From positions 1-64,000 of the forward strand of contig CAXHSH010000664.1 of the NCBI GenBank assembly GCA_964019135.1: 64,000 bases of DNA, read 5' to 3'. Under the pieces are notes generated by a model that searched no databases, was not told where the DNA came from, and saw only the letters and a list, made by a program, of their open reading frames with translations. Source of the DNA: Arenicola marina (lineage: Eukaryota > Annelida > Polychaeta > Arenicolidae). The stretch's first letter is position 1. The number at the start of each line of letters is the position of its first letter. Both the position numbers and the translations under genes were made by a program. Below are positions 51,018 through 60,809 of the stretch, in pieces.

Positions 51018-52382
51018 CAAAACAAACAAGCATGACTTGATCCTTATATTAACCAAAACACTCGGTTCTACCAACATGTTACGTAAACAGACCCGATTCT
51101 AGTATTACACTGCCAAACACACTCGGTTCTAACGATATACTACCCAAAACACTCGGTTTTATGAATATACTACACAAAACGCTCGCTTAGAGTGATATGA
51201 TGTGCAAAACACTCGGCTTTAGCGATATACAACAACAAACATGATTCGACCCTTTTATGAACCAAAACACTCGGTTCTAACGATATACTAATCAAAACAC
51301 TCGGTTTTAGCGATATATAGCACAAACACCCATGATTTGATCCTTATATTGACCAAAACAATCGGTTCTACAATATAGTACGTAAACACAACCGATTCTA
51401 GAACTACACTACTAAACACACTCGGTTCTAGCGATATACTATTCAAAACACCCGGTTTTAGGAATGTACTACACAAAACACTCATAGCGACACTAATAGC
51501 GACATAAACACACTTGTTTCTAGCGACATATTACCCAACACACTCGGTTATAGCAACATACTGTACAAAACACTGGGTCTTAGCGGTATACAACACAAAA
51601 ATGATTTGATCATTTTATTAAGCAAAACACTCGCTTATAGTGACATACTGTGCAAAACACGCAGCGTTAGCGATATACAACACCAACAAACATGATTCGA
51701 CCCTTTTAATAACCAAAACAATCGGTTCTAACGATATACCAATCAAAACACGCGGTTTTAGCGATATACAACACAATCAAACATGACTTGATCATTATAT
51801 TACCAAAGACATTGCGTTCTATCGACATAGTACGTAAACACACCCGATTCTAGTATTACTCTAACAAACACTCTCGGTTCTACAGACATAGTACGTATGA
51901 TCACCAAAACATTCGGTTCTACCGAATTAATACGTAAACCCACCCGATTTCAGTATTACACTACCAAATACGCTGGGTTCTAGAGATATACTACTCAAAC
52001 CACACGGTTTTAGGAATATGCTACACAAAACACTCGGTTATAGCGACATACTGCACAAAACACCCGGTTCTCGCGATATATTACACAAAACACTCGGTTT
52101 TAGCAACATAAAACACAAATAAACATAATGTTGTCATTGTACTAACCAAAACACTCGGTTCTATCGACATAGTACATAAACACACTCGATTCCAGTATTA
52201 CACTACCAAATACGCTGGGTTCTAGCGATATACTACTCAAAATACTCGGTTTTAGGGATATACTACCCAAAAAACTGGGTTATAGTGACATACTGTACAA
52301 AACACTTGACGTTAGCGATATACAACACAAACAAGCATGATTCGATTACTTTTTTAACCAATGCACTCGGTTATAACGATAT
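51018..52382 (+). repeat. Monomer remnant M20: diverged left arm only
   Basis: About 1.37 kb of forward-oriented, strongly diverged 30-bp units with no core or G-rich block. It ends abruptly within a unit (ttataacgatat). Confidence 0.88.
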
Positions 52383-52546
52383 TGTAACGGAAATCTCCTC
52401 TACTTCTGGGTAACCAGAATGTGTAAGGGATTCGCCGTTTCCAAGCGTATAAGGGTGAACACCGAAAACGCCAAACAATTAGATTTTACAAATTAATCTT
52501 TATTCAGTGACACACATCAGCTCGCTTAATTACGTCGGGATCTAGT

Positions 52547-52763
52547 CGCCAACTCGGGGAGAACTCACCCTCGTCGGGATAGATAACACACAATTCATAC
52601 CGCCAACTTGGGGAAAACTCACCCTCGTCGGGATAACAGACACACCATTCACACCGCCAACTTGGGGGAAAACTCACCCTTGTCAGGATAACAGACACAC
52701 CATTCACACCGCCAACTTGGGGGAAAACTCACCCTTCGTCGGGATAACAGACACACTCACTGA
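52547..52763 (+). repeat. 54-55 bp minisatellite, 4 copies
   Basis: Units start with cgccaact at 52547, 52601, 52655 and 52710. Each contains aactcaccctcgtcgggata or a close variant. Confidence 0.9.
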
Positions 52764-53610
52764 TGATGGCTTAATAATATACTGGCAGTAGTATTTACAC
52801 TCATTTACATGGTTTCATTGGTTTCCATAGTTACTAAGGCTAAGGTAAATAAGCGTTCTTTTAATACTTGGGGTTGGGACTACCCGTCCTCACTCTCTCG
52901 TATTGCTACGGCTACCACCGCCTACTAACAGTGCAACCACAAGAACAGACCCGGACCCCAGGAATGTCACGTCTGTTGTAGATCCGGTCGTCCCGGCGGA
53001 GCACTAAATCATAACGCCCCCTTTTAAGTTAGTCACTAAACTTTCATGAATAAATCTGACCCCTTGGTACCTTGTACAAAGCCCCAGGTATGCAACATCT
53101 GCGGCAGGCTTGTACTGAACCGGGAAACTTATTAAACACCCAGAATCGTATTGAAATCTGTTCGGCCAGCCCCAGGAATGAACATCTGTAATAGGCCAAA
53201 CCAAGAGATTCAACAGTCTCCCGGAAAATCAGGACTTTAAATGTTCATAACCAAGCCATTCTAGCATTTGTGCAATGGACGGGAAAACCACCGTCGGTAC
53301 AGAACGCTCCTCATCTACCGACCCATTAAACCACAGGCTCAGGGAAACCGCCCATCCAGCCCGGAACTTAAAGAAAGTTAGCACCTGTGGGAAACCACCA
53401 CATTGGCACTGAACGTTTAACTACCGCAGGCGAGGGAAACTCCACCTTTGCCCGGTTCTTATCAAAAGCGAGCCCCTGTGGGAAACCACCACTTTGTAAC
53501 TGCCTGTTCTTAACTAAAGCGAGTACCTGTGGGAAACCACCACGTTCGTACTGACGCGGCACTTCTCCGCGCTCCTTATATAGGGGACGTAAAACCCACC
53601 AACCCACCAT

Positions 53611-53735
53611 CCGTGGGTTTGCATTCCCACCGCTTGTGGGTTTGCATTCCCACCGCTTGTGGGTTTGCATTCCCACCGCTCGTGGGTTTGCATTCCCACC
53701 GCTTGTGGGTTTGCATTCCAACCGCTTGTGGGTTT
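53611..53735 (+). repeat. 23-bp minisatellite, 5-6 copies
   Basis: Unit cgcttgtgggtttgcattcc plus cac. Successive units start at 53631, 53654, 53677, 53700 and 53723, preceded by a partial unit at 53611. Confidence 0.93.
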
Positions 53736-54487
53736 TAGCCAAACCCACGACGATTACTAGCCGCGGCTACCCGGCCTTCACAAGATCCTAAACTCCCTAT
53801 AATCTTCCTGAATATCGCATTATTGTGATTGTCTCTGTATTTTTACTCTTTGTTTTGCCCCTACATCTACAACTTAACTACTTTGTCGCATACACACAAT
53901 ACAAATCTCACCATTTACCGGGTCGTCTGATTGTGACGTACTCCGGCCTTGACCTTGACCTCGGTTGACCCTTCTGTTCTTTGTCACTGCTTCCGCCTGT
54001 TGTCTGCTGTGGCGTGGGCTGCCAGTTCTATGTGAAATTCAATAAAATCTGCCTCTCTATGGCGTTCATCTGGGCTGACATCAACTGCATGTTTCGGGAA
54101 GTTGATCCGCAGGTAGCGTAATATTTTTTCTCGTCATATTAAGCGTGTTAATCTTGCGTTTGGACTAATATTTGACGGGGAATGTTTGGCTGAAGTTTTA
54201 ACAGTGAAACATGTGATTTTGGATGCACTGCCTGACATGTCGCGTAGACTCCGATTGAGTATTGGACATTGGGACCTTTCAAAGCTTATTTTTCTGGGTT
54301 ATGAGCAAGTCTTGCTGTGTCGTGCACAATTTGTGGATTTGAAGGAACCACAGACAACCATTTCGTTTCATTATCCCCCCCTTTATTTATACTGTGTCCT
54401 CACAGTTATCCCCACAACTTGTACTAACATTACAATAACACCCAGCTGTATAACACAGCCAGGCATGATGACCAGTAAGAGATGAGC

Positions 54488-55212
54488 TTAGAGTGGTATA
54501 CAAAACACTGCAGGGGTCCAGGGGCCTGGGTTTTCGCTGGGGTCGGCCATTGCGGGTGACCTTGCGCGGGTACCATGGCGGGACGATTTGGGGGGTGGAG
54601 ATGCTCTCTGCTGACCAGTCTCGGCCTGCTTAGCTGCCAGCAGGAGGTCTGGGTGGGGAAGTGCTGCCAGAATGCTCTGGAATATTTCTTTCAGTTCTCT
54701 GACCTCGCCGTCAGAGTCCTCATTTCTATGCCGAGGCACTTGCAATGGCAAGCTGGGGGCTGCTGGGCAGGTTCGGGTATTTCCGGGGCTGGCGAGTTGT
54801 AGAAAGGCGCCAAGGTCTCTTCCTCCGTAGTGCTACCCGTCAGCTCTAGTTTTTCGTCAGTTTCTCGAGCGTGGGAGATGTCTTTTGAAGGGGCCGTGGG
54901 CCATCGGGTAGCGGTGCTCTCCGTCGTGGAGGTCACTAGCTCGGTGAATGTGGCGTCCAACAGCTCGTCGGGGAGGGTCAACCCCTCCAGGAAGTTGGGT
55001 GGGCTAGCCATACTGACTGACGGTAGTGGGTCATCCAGGGAGTATGTCGGGTAGACATCGCATGATTGGGGAAGATAAATAGGGGGTTGGGGAGACTGGC
55101 TGGGCTCTTCAGTTTCGTTGTTGGGTGGCGGCTGGGGGATGCTGTCTCCCTCTGGCGTGTGGGTTGTTTCCACCAGGGTGGCTATAGGGGTTGGGACACA
55201 GTCTGGCGGCAC
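54488..55212 (-). CDS. Unrecognised Pro/Ser/Thr/Glu-rich coding candidate
   Basis: Two overlapping open stretches on the minus strand. The upstream one (55212-54691, 173 codons) is rich in Pro, Thr, Ser and Glu, for example PEIPEPAQQPPA, and opens with GTG, with no ATG upstream before a stop. That suggests an internal exon or chance. The second (54751-54488) is in a different frame and holds a more ordinary-looking segment (VRELKEIFQSILAALPHPDL) predicted to be helical. The change of frame around 54700-54750 could be a frameshift, a splice site or coincidence. No domain is recognised, and the low-complexity composition makes the reading weak. No promoter or terminator was found. It could equally be non-coding GC-rich DNA. 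Confidence 0.25.
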
Positions 55213-55318
55213 CGGCTTACTTCTGTCCTGTCATATGGCCTCAGACGTGGTCTTGTCCAGGATCCTGATGTCGGAGAGTAGTATAGAGCTGAGCTTTTAG
55301 CTACCCCCATGACCCCCT

Positions 55319-55331
55319 CCCCCCCCCCCCC
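55319..55331. repeat. Homopolymer run of 13 C
   Basis: Uninterrupted C tract followed by tgtggggg. On the minus strand it directly follows ttttcccccacag, which resembles a 3' splice acceptor; that resemblance is unsupported by a clear exon. Confidence 0.6.
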
Positions 55332-55383
55332 TGTGGGGGAAAATGTTGAAATATCGATTTGAAATTGCCGGTCACGAGTTAAT

Positions 55384-55770
55384 GAGGTCATTAATTTTTG
55401 TCAAAAGTCTTTGTTTCCGTGCTATAGCACGGGGTATAATTAGCATAAATTATGATGTAAATAGCTAATTAATCTGTCAACAAGGTCATTCATAATTGTT
55501 TTGAAGTCTTTGTTTCCGCGTTATAGTACGGGGTATAAATAGTATAAATTAGTATGTAAATAGGTATATTCAACAAGGTTATTAATCATTGTTTGTCTAT
55601 GTTCTCGTGCTATAGTACGAGTAAATGAAGAAGACATGGCTGGCGGAAGAGGCAATGAAGGTGTTAACTATGTCATTAATCATTGTTTGAAGTCTGCGAT
55701 CAAGTACTATTATGAATAGGTAATAGATGAACAAGTCATTTTGTTTTGCTGAAACAGTAAATAATTTAAT
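55384..55770 (+). repeat. Degenerate tandem repeat of about 95 bp with a conserved palindrome
   Basis: Four diverged copies begin with gtcatt-type words near 55385, 55483, 55576 and 55670. The first three carry a dyad: the perfect 16-bp palindrome ccgtgctatagcacgg at 55417-55432, and related imperfect dyads at 55516-55531 and 55604-55621. The surrounding DNA is AT-rich. Confidence 0.8.
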
Positions 55771-56203
55771 CGCTATAGATATCGCCATGTAAACTGTACA
55801 TTCTCGCGTTACAACAGGATTAATCGTCAATGACACGTGTATATAATCAATGTAATCAGGCCATGTGAGATCCTATAAGCTGTGTAATATGTTTGTTTGT
55901 TTGTAAAAACCTAAGGATATATATCGAGTAAACCATATTAACGCAAATACAATCGTCCATTTTGCAAAGTTTTTATTCCTATATCATTACAATACATGAA
56001 TACCATTACCCGCTACAACATCTATCGTGGTCAAAAACTGAGTATCACAAAAGCATACACCTTGATATCATATTATTATACATGACAATTTAGACCATGG
56101 GTAAAAGGGTCTTGCACGCGGTTTGCATAAAATGCGGGGACTGCCGGCGATTGATACGTCATCCATAAATACATCAAATGTAACTTAGTGGATACATAAA
56201 CAT
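55771..56203. other. AT-rich intergenic stretch
   Basis: No coding region, RNA gene or clear repeat seen. It lies downstream of the minus-strand PC4-like region. Confidence 0.5.
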
Positions 56204-56802
56204 TTAGGATAGATGTATCTTATCCAAACCTTTCGGGCAACATTCAACACAGTCGAAGTACCCCTCCTGATTTTCGTGAGATGACATACAATCAACCAAC
56301 TCGGTGAGTTCCGGAACACACTTATCATGGATCGTGTTGAGATGGAACTTAAGTAAATTCCACTGCTTTAAATCGAGAGTAACTCCTTTTCGGGTCGGCA
56401 CGGGCGTATCTGTTGCAATTCTCGATCTATGGTGTTTGTCAATGTCTGCAACATCTTCCAGCGGGTTGCGATGAGATTGACACCCACTTTTGTAGGGTAA
56501 TCACGCCCGTTGTCTTGACATACCCACTTTCTAATATCAAAGCGTAAAACGTCTTTGAAATACTGAACAGTTAAATAGACATCCTCTCCGATGCACACTT
56601 GACAGCGTATATCGTGAGTTTGCTCGGAAGTACACTGCGTATTCTCCCATTTTCTTGTCTTGGCCAGCGGGATGAGTGGTAGCCGATTGGAGGGAGCGAA
56701 GCTCGCTGTTGTCTTGTGGGAAGTCATGTCGTTGTGGTGAAAAGATGGAGACCGCCCGCACATTATTTTCACAAAGTCCCTCTCCACCTCCTCGTCATTC
56801 AC
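56204..56802 (-). CDS. PC4-like (transcriptional coactivator p15) coding region, interrupted
   Basis: The first stretch reads from an ATG at 56802. Residues about 70-122 match the C-terminal domain of PC4/SUB1, the single-stranded-DNA-binding coactivator of RNA polymerase II: IGEDVYLTVQYFK, then FDIRKW, then PTKVGVNL and a Trp-x-x-Leu helix, in the family order. Human PC4 has IG...Y..V..FK....DIR..W....G...P...G..L....W..L. A second, partial PC4-like segment (PTRKGVTLDLKQWNLLK) lies further 3', followed by a Cys-rich tail. Coding potential is interrupted about once, by damage or an unresolved splice. PC4 proteins bind ssDNA and melted promoters; the role here is inferred only. It diverges from the polymerase gene and may belong to the same virus-like element, or be an independent host copy. 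Confidence 0.6.
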
Positions 56803-57685
56803 CCACTTGGGACGTGTCTGAACATGTTTTGGCGAGGTGTAAAAATAGCATCACGACTGACGTCATGCATCGGCGTGGCTTTGTCATCTGTTTAAAGATA
56901 GACAGAGGGGCGTGGCCAACAGGCTTTGTACGCACGGGTAATCGCTGTAAATGAGCGATCAATCTTTTTGTTTAATCCCAACATCTCAAGCCCACGTTAT
57001 AATAAGACTGAGTCGCTTCACTACGTTTTCTGATAATTGGTTCATCCACTACTGTGTGTGAATTGTGTGATTGATGTTAAAGGTCACAAAAAAGAGCCGT
57101 GGATGTTTTAAAACTCATCAAAATGCTACCTTTGTGAAAGAGCGGTGTCACGACGTGAACAAAAAAGGTCTCAATGCTCATTAATAATAATAATATTTAA
57201 TATGACATAATATTGGCAATGTATACCTTAGATATAATGGGGTGTTATATTTGCACGGTTAGCATGGTTTGGGGCAAAGTCATAGTCACTCTCCTGACTG
57301 CTTCTGGGCAGCAGTGATGTGTCCGGGTGGATCACAGACTCCAGTTATGCCGACGCCGACCGGAAACAGGAAAACTGCTGTCGACCTTCTAGGTGGCTGT
57401 TGGTGGACTGTCGCGGCACTGTCATCATCGACGAACGGAGACACCACCCCACTACAAAGGGGCGTCTCCAGGCGGAGCGGTGATAGAGTCCACTGGTGAT
57501 AGCGCTACCACGATCTGGAATGCCCACAGGAAACGGCAGAGTCCAGAAGCTACAAAGACGTAGCAGCCTAGCGCCCTAAACTCCGAAGCGCTCGTAGGGA
57601 TCGTCTTGACGACATCGGATGTTCTGTCGTCGCCTGTCCTGAGGTAGTCTGTCCACTCCGATGTGGATGCAGTACTTATACCGAA
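56803..57685. other. Upstream region of the PC4-like gene; otherwise featureless
   Basis: Contains a 23-bp motif at 56913-56935 that recurs upstream of the polymerase gene. A short reading frame around 57269-57499 has no recognisable domain and is not supported. I see no RNA gene here. Confidence 0.5.
56913..56935 (+). promoter_or_regulatory. Shared upstream motif, copy 1
   Basis: Reads tggccaacaggctttgtacg plus cac. It matches 57907-57929 at 19 of 23 positions and 58392-58414 less well. Because it sits upstream of both the PC4-like and polymerase genes, a regulatory role is possible, but that is an inference. Confidence 0.35.
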
Positions 57686-57820
57686 GGCCACTCCCATGAT
57701 AAACGCACCATCGACCGCACTGAGCTAATCAATAGCGGCTGCTGAGCATATGGCCACTCCCAGCACGATCTCACCATCGACCGATTTGAGCTCAACTCAA
57801 CTCAACAGTCACTGCTGAGT
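57686..57820 (+). repeat. 66-bp tandem duplication
   Basis: Two copies beginning ggccactccca at 57686 and 57752, each containing caccatcgaccg and tgagct. The second is diverged and includes a short run of ctcaa repeats. Confidence 0.75.
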
Positions 57821-57907
57821 TTAAGAAACTGACATTACAAATGGAGTAAAGTGGTAATCAAGTTTATGACAAGCGGTGACTTTAAATGTGGTTTTTGGCG
57901 GGGTATT

Positions 57908-58329
57908 GGCCGACGGTCTGTGTACGCACAAGTTTGGGAGTTTCGCTGTGATATGAACTTTGTGAAATATCGGAAGGAATTATCACCTTAATTTTAGTTT
58001 CGGTTGTAACATTATTCAACTGTCGCCGATGTAATAAGGATGCATCTATAAACGTTCGAACAAACAAGTCGTGGAGACAAGCGCCCGGTTGGCGTCCTTT
58101 TGTCGCGGGGGAGAAGAGTTATGACAGTTGTTTGATGAGTCAGTCTATTATTTCGATAGTAATAAGCGGGCTTTATGCTCTTCACCTCAGGTATTATTTA
58201 TCTGCAAGCCATTAATACGTCGGCCGGAAAGGTCAATGGGTTAACCTCTTCAACAACCGCCTGTGGGCATTTAATTATACCTTCCCCTCCCGAATGGTTA
58301 GAAGAATCATCGTTACATGAACGGCACGC
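57908..58329 (+). repeat. Direct duplication upstream of the polymerase gene, copy 1
   Basis: Runs from ggccgacgg to gttacatgaacggcacg. It shares long nearly identical stretches with 58393-58746 (for example gatgagtcagtctattattt) and contains about 70 bp absent from copy 2. Confidence 0.88.
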
Positions 58330-58392
58330 CAATCCGTGGCAGCTGGTTCGCTGAAGCTATTTAAATCATGATGGTATAAATGAGTTTGACGA

Positions 58393-58746
58393 GGCCGACG
58401 GGATTTGTACGTATAACTTTGGAGTGTCCCTATGATATGCTCTTTGTGAACTATCGGGGAGAATAATCACTTTATTATCGTTTCGGTTGTAACATTATTG
58501 AACTGTCGGTCCTTTTGTCGCGAGGGAGAAGAGTTATGAGAGTTGTTCGATGAGTCAGTCTATTATTTCGATAGTAATAAGCGGGCTTTATGGCCTTCAC
58601 CTCAGGTAGTTTTTCATCTGCAAGTCATTAATACGTCGACCAGAAAGGTCAATCGTTTAACCTCTTCAACAACCGCCGACATTTAATTATTCCCTTCCGC
58701 TCCTAGATGACTAGACAAAGAAAAAGCCGTTACATGAACGGCACGC
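58393..58746 (+). repeat. Direct duplication upstream of the polymerase gene, copy 2
   Basis: Same content as copy 1 with a deletion of about 70 bp and scattered substitutions. Near its end is the short hairpin gccgtt-acatg-aacggc. It ends about 140 bp before the polymerase start codon. Confidence 0.88.
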
Positions 58747-58838
58747 TGCAACAATAATCGCATGCCAGTGGTGATGACTCATTTATATTTTGCTGCCGTC
58801 TGCAAAACCAAAGTGAGCGCGTCCCCTGCGTTGCGTAT

Positions 58839-58847
58839 TATAAATAG
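58839..58847 (+). promoter_or_regulatory. TATA box of the zinc-finger/polymerase gene
   Basis: The sequence tataaatag lies 51 bp before the ATG at 58890. A likely start of transcription falls around 58866-58872 (ttaacatcatt), giving a very short 5' leader. Start context is tcatcATGg. Confidence 0.6.
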
Positions 58848-58907
58848 TGAGGATACCCACCGGCTTAACATCATTCGAAATCAGTCATCATGGAGAACGA
58901 CGCTACC

Positions 58908-59680
58908 TGCTCGCTGTGTCAAAGATTCTGCGGCAACCGCCATAATCTGGATCAACATATGAGAGCCAAACATACTGTTTGTGAAAGAGAGAGTTTTAAA
59001 TGCAAAGACTGTGGAAAAGAAATGTATAATGGACATAACTTGCGTGTGCACGAAAATACTCACGCTCAACGCAGACGCAAACATACTGTTTGTGAAAGAG
59101 AGAGTTTTAAATGCAAAGACTGTGGAAAAGAAATGTATAATGGACATAACTTGCGTGTGCACGAAAATACTCACGCTCAACGCAGACGCAAACATACTGT
59201 TTGTGAAAGAGAGAGTTTTAAATGCAAAGACTGTGGAAAAGAAATGTATAATGGTCATAACTTGCGTGTGCACGAAAATACTCACGCTCAATACAGACCC
59301 GCGGTGACATTTCCGTGCTCACAGTGTGGGAAAATAATGTCAAACGAATACAACTTGCGGGTTCACGAAAATACTCATCGTCATCCCTACCATTGTGGAC
59401 AGTGTGGTCTAGGAGTGAAAACTGCTATTTATCTTCGGGCGCACCAACATCAAGAGCATGGAGATCACACTTGTTCACGTTGTAACGTAAAGTTTATGAC
59501 TGCCCGCCATTTAAGAGAACACACATGTCACAAAGAGGGTGAGTCTACCGCACACGCTTGTCAACAAGGCGGTGGATCTACCGCCAAACGACAGAAATCA
59601 ACCCACATGAAATGTCGTATATGTGGATGTATTTGTGATAATTGGAAAGAATTGTTTGCTCATCGACGTGAGCTACATCA
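58908..59680 (+). other. N-terminal C2H2 zinc-finger array of the polymerase protein
   Basis: Eight fingers with the C-x2-C...H-x3-5-H pattern. Fingers 2-4 are identical at the protein level (CKDCGKEMYNGHNLRVH), finger 5 is a diverged relative (CSQCGKIMSNEYNLRVH), and the others are unlike them. The likely role is nucleic-acid binding by the replicase; this is inferred from the fold. Confidence 0.85.
58971..59303 (+). repeat. 111-bp coding tandem repeat (3 copies)
   Basis: Units start at 58971, 59082 and 59193 with catactgtttgtgaaagag. Each encodes 37 residues holding one zinc finger. The copies are almost identical at DNA level (one base change seen, ggacataac to ggtcataac, before the third copy diverges near 59289), indicating a very recent amplification. 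The period keeps the frame. Confidence 0.95.
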
Positions 59681-60809
59681 AAGCGGTGCTGGCTTGCAAG
59701 ACCTCCCTTTTCCGACAGAAGGTGCTCCATGGATAGAAGAAGGTACGATCAATAATTCGTTACATGATGTCTATAATAGACACTCTTCCGTCATATTGGA
59801 GCAGCATCGTATGAATCCTGAAAGGATGACCGATACCTTTAACTTTCCTGTTGACCCTTCCCATTTTCACGAACGTGATTTAATGGAACATTTTCGATTG
59901 ATTATGGAACGTGAGGAGAAGGCTGTAAAAGTCAATGCTGCCGCTGGATTCATTTTACGTCACCGTGAGACTGGAGAACTAAGATATTATTATCCTCATC
60001 TAAATAATCAACTTTTTGAAAATCCACTCACGCTCAGTACGCCGTCTGATCTCGGTCGTATTCAGCGAGTGGTTCATCGGTTACACTTGTTGGATCTTTT
60101 GTTACGAGACCGACCTGATACCAAATGGACTTTGGTTTGTATAACGAACATTCGTTATACTGTAACCAAGATGGCTTACACCATGGGAGCAGCTCTTGAG
60201 TTACCAGAATACCTCATCAACAAGCGGAGTATTTTAACGATGACATGCAATGCCAGGACTGGAAAACCATATGAAGGTGACAAATGCTTCTTTCGTTGCT
60301 TGGCTTATCTTCGTCAAAATTCGATGCGTTCTACTATCGCCTCGACGGATCACTTACTGAAACAATGGTGTGAGTGGCAGCGCCAACACGATCCCGATCA
60401 CGCTCAAACCCCTGAACAATTCACAGGCATAGACCTCCAAGATCTCCCCGCTTTGGAATCGTTGTTTCATGTAAATATTTACGTTTACGATCTCTCGAAG
60501 GAAGATATCGCTACATCTATCTATAGGAGCTGTGGACAGCATGGAATGGATGGACAGCGTAATGATTTATATCTAAACATGCACGATCATCACCTGTCCT
60601 ACATTACCGATATGAAAGCCTTCGCAAGAAAATTTACATGCGACATGTGTCAACGTCATTTTGATCGGGCGAATAATTTTAAACGTCACCAACGCACATG
60701 TACGTCCAAAAGCAAGTATATGTACCCAGGAGGTTACTATAAACCGTCAGAGACTTTGTTTTCACGTCTGGATGAACTCGGCATTTCAGTAAGTGAACGT
60801 CAGTTTCCT

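Larger units (their letters stand above)
1..52382. repeat. Macrosatellite array with higher-order repeat structure
   Basis: One continuous tandem array fills this interval and continues beyond the left window edge. Nineteen copies of a conserved core of about 1.05 kb are visible, spaced 2.3-2.9 kb apart, each flanked by arms of degenerate 30-bp repeats. Corresponding points recur at strict intervals: 5185, 16005, 26819, 34404 and 41983 mark the same junction. Copies of the same monomer type in successive higher-order units are nearly identical by eye, while different types within a unit differ by many substitutions and indels. No gene is supported inside the array. It could be centromeric, pericentromeric or subtelomeric; the sequence does not decide which. 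Confidence 0.96.
52383..54480. other. Non-satellite region with several small tandem repeats
   Basis: The 30-bp motif is absent from here onward. The interval contains two clear minisatellites, three degenerate copies of a cccaggaatg/catctgt motif (near 52955, 53085 and 53167), and three or four degenerate copies of a tgtgggaaaccaccac motif (53290-53550). A TATA-like cttatatagggg lies at 53574-53585 and an AATAAA at 54041-54046 on the plus strand, but no convincing coding region links them. Reading frames in the repeats are open in several frames at once and look accidental. Confidence 0.6.

Noticed and set aside
53368-53748. Minus-strand frame of 126 codons with GNANPR-like repeats
   Set aside because: Produced by a 23-bp minisatellite that is open in several frames on both strands; no coding support.
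52383-54120. Solo LTR inserted at the satellite edge
   Set aside because: A TATA-like site, an AATAAA and internal repeats are present, but there are no paired terminal repeats, target duplication, primer-binding site or resumed satellite.
54186-54485. Plus-strand 99-codon frame
   Set aside because: No ATG start, no domain and no conserved features; best treated as chance.
57269-57697. Short overlapping frames on both strands
   Set aside because: No recognisable motif, both strands open, and no promoter or neighbour that would support either.
52383-58800. tRNA or rRNA genes
   Set aside because: I looked for B-box-like and conserved rRNA words on both strands and found none convincing.
58881-59291. 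Minus-strand 136-codon frame with repeated FHTQVM-type peptides
   Set aside because: Antisense shadow of the 111-bp zinc-finger repeat, which is a multiple of three.
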